Notes under the pieces: model-generated
What the model saw: only the letters and a program-made list of their open reading frames with translations
Told to the model about the DNA's origin: nothing
The model's database searches: none
Shown: one piece after another, positions 1-7,541 of the stretch
Position numbering within the stretch: the stretch's first letter is position 1
How the letters are laid out: the number at the start of each line of letters is the position of its first letter
Made by a program: the position numbers and the translations under genes
Assembly (NCBI GenBank): GCA_026414765.1
Contig: JAOAIJ010000043.1
Span: 248,001 to 312,000, forward strand
Length of the DNA stretch: 64,000 nt
Direction: 5' to 3'
Origin: Clostridia bacterium
Lineage (GTDB): Bacteria > Bacillota > Clostridia > Acetivibrionales > DSM-27016

Positions 1-501
1 GTTGCTGAATATGCATCCTTTGATCTGGCTAATTACGGAACGCCTACTGAAGGAAAGTATTCAATGAACCAACAGTTTACAGTAAACTACAATGCCGAGC
101 TCAATATAAAGACAGATGGAAAGACACAGCAATATACAATAAACGGTAAAGTTTTCAGTGAGTTACCTGCTCTTAAGGTAAAGACCGGCGATTTGGTAAA
201 AATGGCCTATGAAAACAAGAGTGAGGTTGATCACCCTATGCACCTTCACGGACACTTCTTCCAGATATTGTCCAAGAACGGTAAGACTGTCAGTGGAGCA
301 CCTATTATGAAGGATACTCTATTAGTGAAACCGGGAGAGAAATATGTGGTTGCCTTTAAGGCAGATAATCCTGGCAATTGGGTTCAGCACTGTCACGAAC
401 TACATCATGCTGCCGGAGGCATGATGCAGAGCGTAGAATACACAGATTTCAAATCCAATTATACGCCTGACCCTAATAACAAATTCAATAAACCTGAATA
501 G
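1..501 (+). CDS. multicopper oxidase, C-terminal part (5' truncated by window)
   Basis: The reading frame is open from base 1, so the gene begins upstream and only about 166 C-terminal residues are present. They form the last cupredoxin domain of a multicopper oxidase. An HPMHLHGHFF block (around base 232) gives type 2/3 copper ligands, and a WVQHCHELHHAAGGMM block (around 379-426) gives the HCH type 2/3 ligands plus the type 1 copper His and Met. Such enzymes oxidise metals or phenolics with O2 as acceptor and are usually exported. That is notable beside a hydrogenase operon in a probable anaerobe, where it may serve copper or oxygen tolerance; this is inference. The substrate cannot be told from this fragment. 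A terminator follows. Confidence 0.88.
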   Translation, partial: VAEYASFDLANYGTPTEGKYSMNQQFTVNYNAELNIKTDGKTQQYTINGKVFSELPALKVKTGDLVKMAYENKSEVDHPMHLHGHFFQILSKNGKTVSGAPIMKDTLLVKPGEKYVVAFKADNPGNWVQHCHELHHAAGGMMQSVEYTDFKSNYTPDPNNKFNKPE

Positions 502-551
502 TATAGGTGATGCATTTCCCATAACATATATGCATCCTGGCATACGTAAAT

Positions 552-585
552 ATAAAAGCAGGGTTTAGCCCTGCTTTTATATAAA
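552..585 (+). terminator. Rho-independent terminator after the multicopper oxidase
   Basis: An inverted repeat with arms ATAAAAGCAGGG and CCCTGCTTTTAT surrounds a 5-nt loop, 50 bases after the oxidase stop codon. The A/T-rich flanks would let it work on both strands. Confidence 0.75.
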
Positions 586-678
586 TAATTCCTATCAGTT
601 AAGTTTGTAGTAAATATCATCAGAAAATGAATGTACAAGAAAATAGCTAATCTTTAGTAATTTCTCCATTATCTTCAA

Positions 679-1194
679 TCAATGCTTATCTAATTGTTTT
701 GGTATTTCTGTTGATCTTTCTCCTACATATACTCCTACAACAGGCAGCTTTTTAAGAAAGTCAGGGTTCTTGTGGCTTTTGGGGGCCAGCTTATCAAAAG
801 CAGCGGTCCAGTCCTTACCACCAAGAATCCCATGACCATGACTACCGTTTTTCCAGCCTTTCACATTGGTTATGTCATATACCACACCGTAAAGTGCTAC
901 ATAGCATGGCTGACCATCCTTACCATTGTACTTTGCAAGGTCTTCCTTGGTGAATGTCTTTTGCTTATCAGATTCTGAAGCTTGAGGCTGAGTATTCTCA
1001 TCTTTCAGATTTTTTGAATCTTCTAAGACTTTACTATCAGGAGAAATTTTTTCTTGAGATGAAGTGTCCGAAGAAGTATGGGCTATATCCCCTGTTGAAT
1101 GACTACTGTAAAAATGTTCAAAGATAAAGAATCCTCCTAGTGCAATTAAAAGAACAGATATTATTACAATTGCAATAGCTATTGTTTTGGACAT
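679..1194 (-). CDS. membrane-anchored cytochrome b5-like heme-binding protein
   Basis: 171 aa. The start is the ATG at 1194, eight bases or so after a GGAGG; an upstream in-frame codon has no ribosome site. Residues about 4-22 form one N-terminal membrane helix. A low-complexity Ser/Asp/Lys linker follows, then a cytochrome b5-like heme/steroid-binding domain (about 81-160) that opens with FTKEDLAKYNGKDGQPCYVALYG-type sequence. The usual HPGG is replaced by HGHGILGG, and a second His lies in SHKN, so two axial heme ligands are possible. The gene lies downstream of the hydrogenase operon on the same strand but appears to have its own control region (repeats at 1220-1252). A role as an extracytoplasmic electron carrier for the hydrogenase is inference. 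A similar domain occurs in the protein at 4071-4646. Confidence 0.8.
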   Translation of the reverse strand: MSKTIAIAIVIISVLLIALGGFFIFEHFYSSHSTGDIAHTSSDTSSQEKISPDSKVLEDSKNLKDENTQPQASESDKQKTFTKEDLAKYNGKDGQPCYVALYGVVYDITNVKGWKNGSHGHGILGGKDWTAAFDKLAPKSHKNPDFLKKLPVVGVYVGERSTEIPKQLDKH

Positions 1195-1219
1195 AGGAAC
1201 CTCCAGGACATTTTTTGAA

Positions 1220-1252
1220 AATGATATCAAAGATATGTGAAGAATTTATGAA
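1220..1252 (-). promoter_or_regulatory. 11-bp direct repeats (Pho-box-like) upstream of the b5 gene
   Basis: Read on the minus strand, TTCATAAATTC is followed directly by TTCACATATCT and then TTGATATCATT, an 11-bp period just upstream of the ribosome site at about 1195-1205. The first two units match the repeats at 7450-7504 and 8944-8965. The spacing and TTCAYA core resemble binding sites of PhoB/PhoP/OmpR-type response regulators. Which regulator binds is not known. Confidence 0.5.
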
Positions 1253-1300
1253 GATTCATCTGGTAAATTATTGTAATTTCTTAGATGATTAAATTATATA

Positions 1301-1759
1301 TCAGTATGTGTATTCTTGTAAGGAGCGGCTAATAATATCCTTCACATGACCGGTGATTTCTTTTAGCTTAGTAGTTAGAACTATACTTAAACCCAAACAA
1401 TAATCTATCATATAAGGCTCTATTCCTATAATAAGACCTTTAAGTCTGTTTTTTGAATATACCAGCATATCAAACAGATGAAGGTTATGCATTGTCAATC
1501 CTATATCATTCATGGTCACGATTTCTTCCAGTTTGAATACCATTATGTGTCCAGGTGGATTCCCAGATTGGGCCGCATCTATAATGAACAGATAATCTGC
1601 ATCTTCCGTCTCATCCAAACAGTAGTCAATATCTGTTTCTCCGATTACATATGTAATAACACTTGTGGAATCTCTTTTCTTTAACTCATCAACAACATAG
1701 ACGCCTATACCGTCATCCATTAAAAGCCGGTTTCCTATACCTAAAACAATAATTTTCAT
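1301..1759 (-). CDS. [NiFe] hydrogenase maturation protease
   Basis: 152 aa, the usual length for the HyaD/HybD/HoxW endopeptidase family. It removes the C-terminal peptide of the large subunit after nickel insertion. The N-terminal GIGNRLLMDDGIGVYV motif carries the first metal-binding acid, IIDAAQSG the second, and MHNLHLFD a candidate His ligand. Its start overlaps the stop of the large subunit by 4 bp (ATGA), so the two are translationally coupled. This fits a dedicated protease whose substrate is the neighbouring subunit, which has a cleavable 15-residue tail after the DPCxxC motif. Confidence 0.93.
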   Translation of the reverse strand: MKIIVLGIGNRLLMDDGIGVYVVDELKKRDSTSVITYVIGETDIDYCLDETEDADYLFIIDAAQSGNPPGHIMVFKLEEIVTMNDIGLTMHNLHLFDMLVYSKNRLKGLIIGIEPYMIDYCLGLSIVLTTKLKEITGHVKDIISRSLQEYTY

Positions 1760-3174
1760 GGGTTTACCTCAATACACTTTATTTCACGCCCTTCACAGTA
1801 GACATGGGTCGCACAGGATACGCAAGGATCAAAGGAGCGTATGATACGTCCCAGCTCCAACGGGTTTTCAGTGTCCTTAATGGTTGTACCAATAAGTGCC
1901 TGTTCTGCTACGCCGTTAAGACCTTCATTATCGTGTGGTGAAAGGTTCCATACAGAGGGCGTGATGATCTGGTAAAAGGACACAACCTTATTTTCTAACT
2001 TAAGCCAGTGCCCTAAAGAACCTCTGGTAGTATCGACCAGCCCACTTCCTTGAGCGCTGTCAGGAACATCATACTTACTTTGCAGTGAAATTCCGGGAAC
2101 TACATTATCTAGTAAGATTCCAACAACTTCAGCTGCCTTTTTCGCTTCCAACGCTCTTGCAACTGTCCTGTCCATTGTGGATATACCATGTCTGTATTCT
2201 CCACTGAGCCACTGTCTTGCCAGTGGTCCAGTCTCAAAAGGTAGATTTTTATACCTTGCGGCCTTGATCCACGTGTAAGCGCCGGCTTTGTTCATATTGT
2301 CAGTGATATTACCATTTTCAAAGGGCTTATATGTATTCTTACCTCCTGAAAACCAGGAATAATCAATTTCCTCAGTAATATTAACGGGGTTGAAGCCTTC
2401 TGTTCTTCCGTCGGAAAAGTAGACAAGAGGATCGACATATAAAGTGCCAAGAGATTTATAATTATTGAAAATACCGTAACTTAAAAGGTTTCCATAGCCT
2501 TTTCCGATACTGAAGTAATCCTTATAATATTCCGCAATGGAATAGACATCAGGCATCATTTTGTCAACTATGAACTGGTTTATCTTCTGAAGCAATGACT
2601 TAATCTTGATGATTTTATCAGTAGTAGGCTGGGTGGTTATTCCACCAATAAATATACCATGGTTATGGGGGACTTTGCCTCCCAGGACAGCCAGCATTTC
2701 ATGTGCGCTTCGGCTGATTTCCAGAGATTCAAAATAATGCTGGCCTATCCTTGTGGTTATACTGTCAGGAAGGCGGAAATCAGAATGTTCAACAGGGTAG
2801 AGGGGGCGGATATCGGGGAGTCTTACAAAATCAGGGGTTGTATACTGGTAAAAATGTCTTATGTGATTTTGTATGAATTCACAACCGTGTAATATATCTC
2901 TTAGAATCTTGCCCTGTTCGGATACAGTGAAGCCAAGTGCATCCTCGAGGACAAGTGCCGCAGCTGTTGCGTGTGCTGTAGAACATATACCGCAGATTCT
3001 TTCTGTAAAATATACAACGTCGAAGGGACTCCTGCCTAAAAGCATTTTTTCAAATCCGCGGAACAAGAAGCCTTTAGTCCTGGCTTCAGTAACTATGTTA
3101 TTCTCAACCTGTACCTCAATTTCCAAAAAACCACTTATCCTCGTAACAGGGTTAATAATTATTCTTTGTGTCAT
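1756..3174 (-). CDS. [NiFe] hydrogenase large subunit
   Basis: 472 aa. It binds the Ni-Fe(CN)2CO centre that oxidises or evolves H2. Both nickel-ligand motifs are intact: RICGICSTAH near residue 60 and DPCVSCATH near the C terminus. The 15 residues after the final His are the expected maturation peptide. It is preceded immediately by the small subunit (stop and start adjacent) and followed with a 4-bp overlap by its protease. It belongs to the uptake-type (HyaB/HybC-like) families. The exact HydDB group cannot be assigned by eye. Confidence 0.95.
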   Translation of the reverse strand: MTQRIIINPVTRISGFLEIEVQVENNIVTEARTKGFLFRGFEKMLLGRSPFDVVYFTERICGICSTAHATAAALVLEDALGFTVSEQGKILRDILHGCEFIQNHIRHFYQYTTPDFVRLPDIRPLYPVEHSDFRLPDSITTRIGQHYFESLEISRSAHEMLAVLGGKVPHNHGIFIGGITTQPTTDKIIKIKSLLQKINQFIVDKMMPDVYSIAEYYKDYFSIGKGYGNLLSYGIFNNYKSLGTLYVDPLVYFSDGRTEGFNPVNITEEIDYSWFSGGKNTYKPFENGNITDNMNKAGAYTWIKAARYKNLPFETGPLARQWLSGEYRHGISTMDRTVARALEAKKAAEVVGILLDNVVPGISLQSKYDVPDSAQGSGLVDTTRGSLGHWLKLENKVVSFYQIITPSVWNLSPHDNEGLNGVAEQALIGTTIKDTENPLELGRIIRSFDPCVSCATHVYCEGREIKCIEVNP

Positions 3175-4074
3175 TTATTCACTTCTCCTTGTCGTATTAT
3201 AGCTAATGAAAGGCTCCATCCTGTCTGGAAAACCAATCTGTGAGCATCCGATGCAAGGAGTGTCGTCCTTGACAGGCCAGTTCACATATTTATTCCATAG
3301 CCGTATAGGACAGTCGGTTCTTGTTACCGGCCCACGGCAACCTAATTTGTACATACAGGTTTGCTCACCCAGTCTGGTTGCAAAAATCCCCTGGTCATAA
3401 AAAGACCTTCTGGGGCATCTGTCATGAATACGGATACCATAGAACAGAATCGGTCTGTCCACATCATCAAGCTCCGGTTCGCCATATAGAAGTATGTGTG
3501 CAAGTGTTCCTAAGAACCAGTCAGGATGGCATGGACATCCGGGAAGTTTTATGACCCTTCGTTTAAGAAGAGACTGAATACTTACGCTTTGTGATGGATT
3601 GGGGTATGCAGACGAGACGCCCCCATGAGTTGCACATGCACCGACAGCGATTACATAGGCAGCTTTTTCACCTAATAGCCTTATCGCATCCAGCGCAGTA
3701 AAAGGTTTGCCTTTCCATCTTCCTATGATGTTATATAAACCATTGTTTTTTGTTGCAACAGCACCTTCCACAGCAAGTATATAATCTGTTCCTGGTGCGT
3801 TCATAAGCTTTTCAATTGCTTCTTCACCCCAGTCCGACATAAGGCTGTTATTAAAAAGCAGGTTTACCATGTTTGTAAGCATATATTCATAATCAGGATT
3901 TGTTCCATCTATGAGGGATATGATGTTACCTGAGCATCCGGTCAGCTCTAGCCAAATTAGATTTCTCTTAGTTAAAGTCCCATTACGTATGTTTTCGTCT
4001 ATTTCATTTAAAAGCCTTTTAGCAGTTTGACTTTTACTTTGATAATCGGGACAAGATAAGCCTTCTTTATTCAT
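3175..4074 (-). CDS. [NiFe] hydrogenase small subunit, no Tat signal
   Basis: 299 aa Fe-S electron-transfer subunit. Visible cluster ligands are the GCSGN motif, VGACATHGG and GCPCHPDW (proximal cluster), IHDRC and CMYKLGC (distal cluster, with a His), and DCP plus CIGC (medial cluster). The canonical proximal motif is CTGC; here it reads LTGC, so the first of the four proximal cysteines is replaced by Leu. There is no twin-arginine signal and no C-terminal membrane helix, so the enzyme is probably cytoplasmic, or held to the membrane by other proteins. The start overlaps the end of the cytochrome b5-like gene by 4 bp. About 35 extra residues precede the first conserved block. Confidence 0.93.
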   Translation of the reverse strand: MNKEGLSCPDYQSKSQTAKRLLNEIDENIRNGTLTKRNLIWLELTGCSGNIISLIDGTNPDYEYMLTNMVNLLFNNSLMSDWGEEAIEKLMNAPGTDYILAVEGAVATKNNGLYNIIGRWKGKPFTALDAIRLLGEKAAYVIAVGACATHGGVSSAYPNPSQSVSIQSLLKRRVIKLPGCPCHPDWFLGTLAHILLYGEPELDDVDRPILFYGIRIHDRCPRRSFYDQGIFATRLGEQTCMYKLGCRGPVTRTDCPIRLWNKYVNWPVKDDTPCIGCSQIGFPDRMEPFISYNTTRRSE

Positions 4075-4646
4075 TTTACTAACCGTCCTACTGCATTTAG
4101 TTTTGATAATATGTTTTGACCTGCATGGCAGGATGCAAATTCCTGTGTCAAATCCTGCCCGGCAACAAGCCCGAAATGCGTTGCTGCAGCCCAGGCGGCA
4201 TTATTGGTGACATCATATATCACACCATTCACAGCAACATATGCGGGGTTTCCGTCTATACCATCGTATTTTGATAATTGTTCTTCTGTAAATACTGACT
4301 GATTAATATTGGTACTTTGTGGCGGAATGCTGCTGATGTTATACAGGGCACTTGGCTGTATTCCTTTTGTAAGTTGTTCGATTCCGCTTTCACTGCTATT
4401 TGTACTGCTTTGGGTAGAATAAGTGCTGTCAGGAATGCCCTTTGTTACAGTTGTACCTGCTATTGACATACCAGCCTCATTATCTAATTTATAAATCATT
4501 GAATTGATATAGTTAAGCCTATCATTTATGAGGTTGATTAAGACATTTCTTGTATAGACACATGGTACTAAGCATAGCAGGCTCATATAAGTATGTATCT
4601 CACGATTCATTGTTATTATTTGTTGATATATTCGGCTTTTAGGCAT
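4071..4646 (-). CDS. cytochrome b5-like heme-binding protein, first gene of hydrogenase operon
   Basis: 191 aa. The start ATG at 4646 follows a GGAGGG ribosome site. The N-terminal ~55 residues (many Tyr, Leu, Asn, three Cys) have no recognisable domain or clear membrane segment. A Ser/Thr-rich linker leads to a C-terminal cytochrome b5-like domain (about 118-191) starting FTEEQLSKYDGIDGNPAYVA. His occurs in THFGLVAG and SCHAGQ, where b5 proteins have their axial ligands. The 4-bp overlap with the small subunit implies stoichiometric co-expression, so I infer it accepts electrons from, or docks, the hydrogenase. It is not the usual multi-helix cytochrome b partner. Confidence 0.8.
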   Translation of the reverse strand: MPKSRIYQQIITMNREIHTYMSLLCLVPCVYTRNVLINLINDRLNYINSMIYKLDNEAGMSIAGTTVTKGIPDSTYSTQSSTNSSESGIEQLTKGIQPSALYNISSIPPQSTNINQSVFTEEQLSKYDGIDGNPAYVAVNGVIYDVTNNAAWAAATHFGLVAGQDLTQEFASCHAGQNILSKLNAVGRLVK

Positions 4647-4839
4647 AAAACATTCCCTCCTAGATTATATGACTTCATTCTTATAATATTCACGGTATAC
4701 GGAAGTGTGTTTGACATAATATGAATGTATTCTAAGAAGTACAGGCTGCGATAAGTCAATAAACCTTATGTGTGCATGGCGGTTATTTTTTTTAAAGTAG
4801 CAAATAATAAGTTTGAAAAATTCAATCGGAGGAATTGCT

Positions 4840-5949
4840 ATGAAAAAATCGACACAAATGTTACTTGTTACTTTATTATCAACAATAACTATCACAGCCT
4901 GTAACCCCAGGACACTTCAGCAATCCCCGCAGCAAAACAATACTGATTCCGCCCAAACTCAACAAACGCCGCAGCAAAACACAGCACAGAGGCCTATGGG
5001 GAATATGACCGAATATTATGTGTATACTGCAAATGAGGACGACTCGTCAGTATCTGTCATAAACATGGCTACCATGCAGACTACTGTTACTGTACCAGTC
5101 GGACAGAGTCCGCATAATGTACAGGTTACACCTGATGGTAATTTTGTTTATGTTGTAGAAAATAAAAGCAATTCAATATCTGCCATAGATACGAAGACGA
5201 ATACAGTTACTAAAACTATAAAAGTCGGCGAGGGGCCAAGTCACATCATTTTTTCACCTGATTCCAAGAAAGCGTATGTCACTGTAGGCGAGATGGCTGA
5301 AAGCGCTGGGATGAAAAGCGGAGATGCTCATATGGGTGGCTCTGATACTAAGGGAAATGTATATGTTGTTGACCTGGCAAGTGGTAAAGTGACTGCTAAA
5401 ATTCCTGTTGGACAGATGCCACATGGCTTAAGGATGTCACCAGATGGGAAGTATATATTTGTAGCTAATTCAAACTCAAATAATATATCGGTGATTGATG
5501 TTTCGGCAAATAAGGTAAGTAAAACAATAAAAGTGGGTAAAATGCCTACTCAGGTTGCCGTTACCCCTGATAGCAAGCTGGTATTTGTGACTATCGGTGA
5601 TGAGAATAGAGTTGATGTTATAGATGTTTCTACACTAGAGGTTAAGAAACTTATAGCAGTAGGCGGAAATCCGGTGCAAAATTTTGTCACTCCCGATGGA
5701 AAATATGTATATGTTGCAAATACAGGAACTTCAAATGTCAGCGTAATAAATACTGCAACCCTTGAAGTCACTGCTACAATTCCTGCAGCCTCTAAATCTC
5801 ACGGAGCAGTAGTATCAAAGGATGGAAAGAATGTATTTATAACAAATACAGGAGCAAATAGCGTCTCGGTGGTCGATACATCATCAAATACTGTGGTAGG
5901 CACTGTAGCTGTAGGTAAAGGGCCGAACGGCATAACGATAAAGGAATGA
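4840..5949 (+). CDS. YncE-like beta-propeller lipoprotein (YVTN repeats)
   Basis: 369 aa. The chosen ATG follows CGGAGGAATTGCT; an upstream in-frame ATG lacks a site. A lipoprotein signal (about 1-24) ends in a TITAC lipobox, followed by a Gln/Thr/Pro-rich linker. The rest is at least seven YVTN-type repeats such as VYTANEDDSSVSVINMAT and VFVANSNSNNISVID, forming a beta-propeller. Such proteins are exported and often bind partners or surface polymers; the function here is unknown. It is divergent from the hydrogenase operon. Confidence 0.88.
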   Translation: MKKSTQMLLVTLLSTITITACNPRTLQQSPQQNNTDSAQTQQTPQQNTAQRPMGNMTEYYVYTANEDDSSVSVINMATMQTTVTVPVGQSPHNVQVTPDGNFVYVVENKSNSISAIDTKTNTVTKTIKVGEGPSHIIFSPDSKKAYVTVGEMAESAGMKSGDAHMGGSDTKGNVYVVDLASGKVTAKIPVGQMPHGLRMSPDGKYIFVANSNSNNISVIDVSANKVSKTIKVGKMPTQVAVTPDSKLVFVTIGDENRVDVIDVSTLEVKKLIAVGGNPVQNFVTPDGKYVYVANTGTSNVSVINTATLEVTATIPAASKSHGAVVSKDGKNVFITNTGANSVSVVDTSSNTVVGTVAVGKGPNGITIKE

Positions 5950-6058
5950 TAACGTAAACTATTCTTGCAGTAACCCGGATTTGGTTTGTTGAGGGATGAT
6001 TTTAGTGGGACTATAAACAAGCAAGAAACACGAAAATAGGCTGGAATATTGATGAAAG

Positions 6059-6092
6059 CAAGGTAAGAAAGTAACATTACCTTGTTTTTCTT
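6059..6092 (+). terminator. terminator after the beta-propeller gene
   Basis: An 8-bp stem CAAGGTAA/TTACCTTG is followed by TTTTTCTT. Confidence 0.7.
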
Positions 6093-6155
6093 ATTAGTAC
6101 GTATGATCTGAGAAATATTGTCTGAGGTAAGAATAATAGTGAAGGGAAGATTGAC

Positions 6156-6791
6156 ATGGAAAATAAAACAGAAAAAATCAGGAAGAGATACAACAGAGCA
6201 GCCGGTTTTTTTGATATGACAGAAAAGATGATGGAAGGCGGCAAGATGGGAGAGTGGAGAAAAATGATATGGGAAGAGGCCAAGGGTAAGGTACTTGAAG
6301 TAGGTGTGGGGACAGGAAAAAATATTCAGTATTACCCCAAGGATGCAGAGATTATAGCCATAGATTTCAGTGAGAAAATGCTGGAGAGGGCCAGACATAA
6401 GGTCGAAAAGCTTGGAAGAAAGGTCGATTTACGGCTAATGGATGTTCAGAAACTGGATTTTCCGGATGAAACCTTTGACACAGTGATGACTACTTGTGTA
6501 TTTTGCTCGGTTCCTGATCCGGTAAAGGGTCTGGGAGAGATACGAAGGGTTTGTAAAAAGGATGGGAAAATCATAATGCTTGAGCATGTCAGAAGCAAGA
6601 AACCTTTTATAGGTTTTTTTATGGATATACTTAATCCTGTGGTAGTAAGGATAGTAGGTGCAAATATAAACAGGAATACGGTTGATAATCTGGAGAAAGC
6701 AGGATTGACTGTAGAATTGGAAACAAACCTCATGATGGATATTGTAAAACATTTGAAGTGCTCAAGAGATGGGACCGGGAAAGTTACCTGA
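6156..6791 (+). CDS. class I SAM-dependent methyltransferase (UbiE-like)
   Basis: 211 aa. Motif I is VLEVGVGTGKNIQYY (about 46-60); the acidic motif II is IIAIDFSEKMLERA. A VMTTCVFCSVPDPVKGLGEIRRV stretch corresponds to the Methyltransf_11 core, and IIMLEHVRSKKP follows as in UbiE/phospholipid methyltransferases. The substrate is not determinable. The ribosome site (GAAGGGAAG, spacing about 8) is moderate. It converges on the TVP38-like gene with only 8 bases between the stops. Confidence 0.88.
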   Translation: MENKTEKIRKRYNRAAGFFDMTEKMMEGGKMGEWRKMIWEEAKGKVLEVGVGTGKNIQYYPKDAEIIAIDFSEKMLERARHKVEKLGRKVDLRLMDVQKLDFPDETFDTVMTTCVFCSVPDPVKGLGEIRRVCKKDGKIIMLEHVRSKKPFIGFFMDILNPVVVRIVGANINRNTVDNLEKAGLTVELETNLMMDIVKHLKCSRDGTGKVT

Positions 6792-6799
6792 TACTGTTA

Positions 6800-7357
6800 T
6801 TAATGAGCCTTATCATTCCTTTTCAGAAGAATTGTAATTATAATGATTGAAACAAGAGTAATGGAGAGTCTGAGCCAATTGCCATTGAAGTTGATAATGT
6901 CATTATTTATAAGAGACTCCAATGCGATGGATGGGAGTTTGCCTAGAGCGGATGCAATTATAAATATGGGATAGCTGACATTGGATATAGCACCTGCAAG
7001 AGTTACAAACCCTGAAGGTATAAAAGGTATAAGCCTGCCTTGAAATATCAGCAAGCCAGCTTTAATTCCACCGGATGATATTATTATGTCGAGCAGGGAA
7101 TGCTTTTTGCCAATACTTCCAGCCATATCCTTCAATCCCATCCTATATAGGTGAAATGAAACCCAAGCTCCGATCACTTCTCCACTCCAGGAAATAAAGA
7201 AACCCCAGTATGGTCCGAAAGTTAATATGTTAGCACCTGTAACAAAGAATGAGGGAAGTATACCAATGACGGCAATTATAGTGCTCAATGCAATGCTTCC
7301 GAGGATAGCAAATATGCCTAACCTTTCTAGAAATTCTGCAGTATATTGGACAAACAT
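6800..7357 (-). CDS. TVP38/TMEM64-family (VTT domain) membrane protein
   Basis: 185 aa integral membrane protein with about five hydrophobic segments. The VTT/SNARE-associated signature is visible as ILPSFFVTGANILTFGPYWG followed by SWSGEVIGAWVSFHLYR. Relatives (DedA/TVP38) act in lipid scrambling or membrane homeostasis; the substrate here is unknown. The ribosome site is AAGGAAT. A hairpin with arms ATACCGGA/TCCGGTAT (7388-7408) lies in its 5' leader without a T-tract. Confidence 0.85.
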   Translation of the reverse strand: MFVQYTAEFLERLGIFAILGSIALSTIIAVIGILPSFFVTGANILTFGPYWGFFISWSGEVIGAWVSFHLYRMGLKDMAGSIGKKHSLLDIIISSGGIKAGLLIFQGRLIPFIPSGFVTLAGAISNVSYPIFIIASALGKLPSIALESLINNDIINFNGNWLRLSITLVSIIIITILLKRNDKAH

Positions 7358-7449
7358 TTGTTAGCTATTCCTTTCGATCAATCTTTCATACCGGAAAAAG
7401 TCCGGTATCAGTAGGATTCTAGCATATTTCATATATTCTTAAAAGTTTT

Positions 7450-7504
7450 TTCACATATTATTCAAATATTCTTCATTAAATCTCCATAAAATCCTTCTAA
7501 TATA
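7450..7504 (+). promoter_or_regulatory. five tandem 11-bp direct repeats upstream of htrA
   Basis: Five adjoining 11-mers, TTCACATATTA, TTCAAATATTC, TTCATTAAATC, TCCATAAAATC and CTTCTAATATA, run into a possible -10 (TAATAT/TATAAA) about 35 bases before the htrA start. The 11-bp period and TTCAYA core are typical of OmpR/PhoB-family binding sites. The identity of the regulator is inference. Confidence 0.6.
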
Positions 7505-7541
7505 AAGATATGAGATAAACAAATACAAAGGGGTGTTTATT

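Noticed and set aside
4665-4895. 76-codon minus-strand ORF in the hydrogenase/beta-propeller gap
   Set aside because: No ribosome site; it overlaps the beta-propeller start and both divergent promoters.
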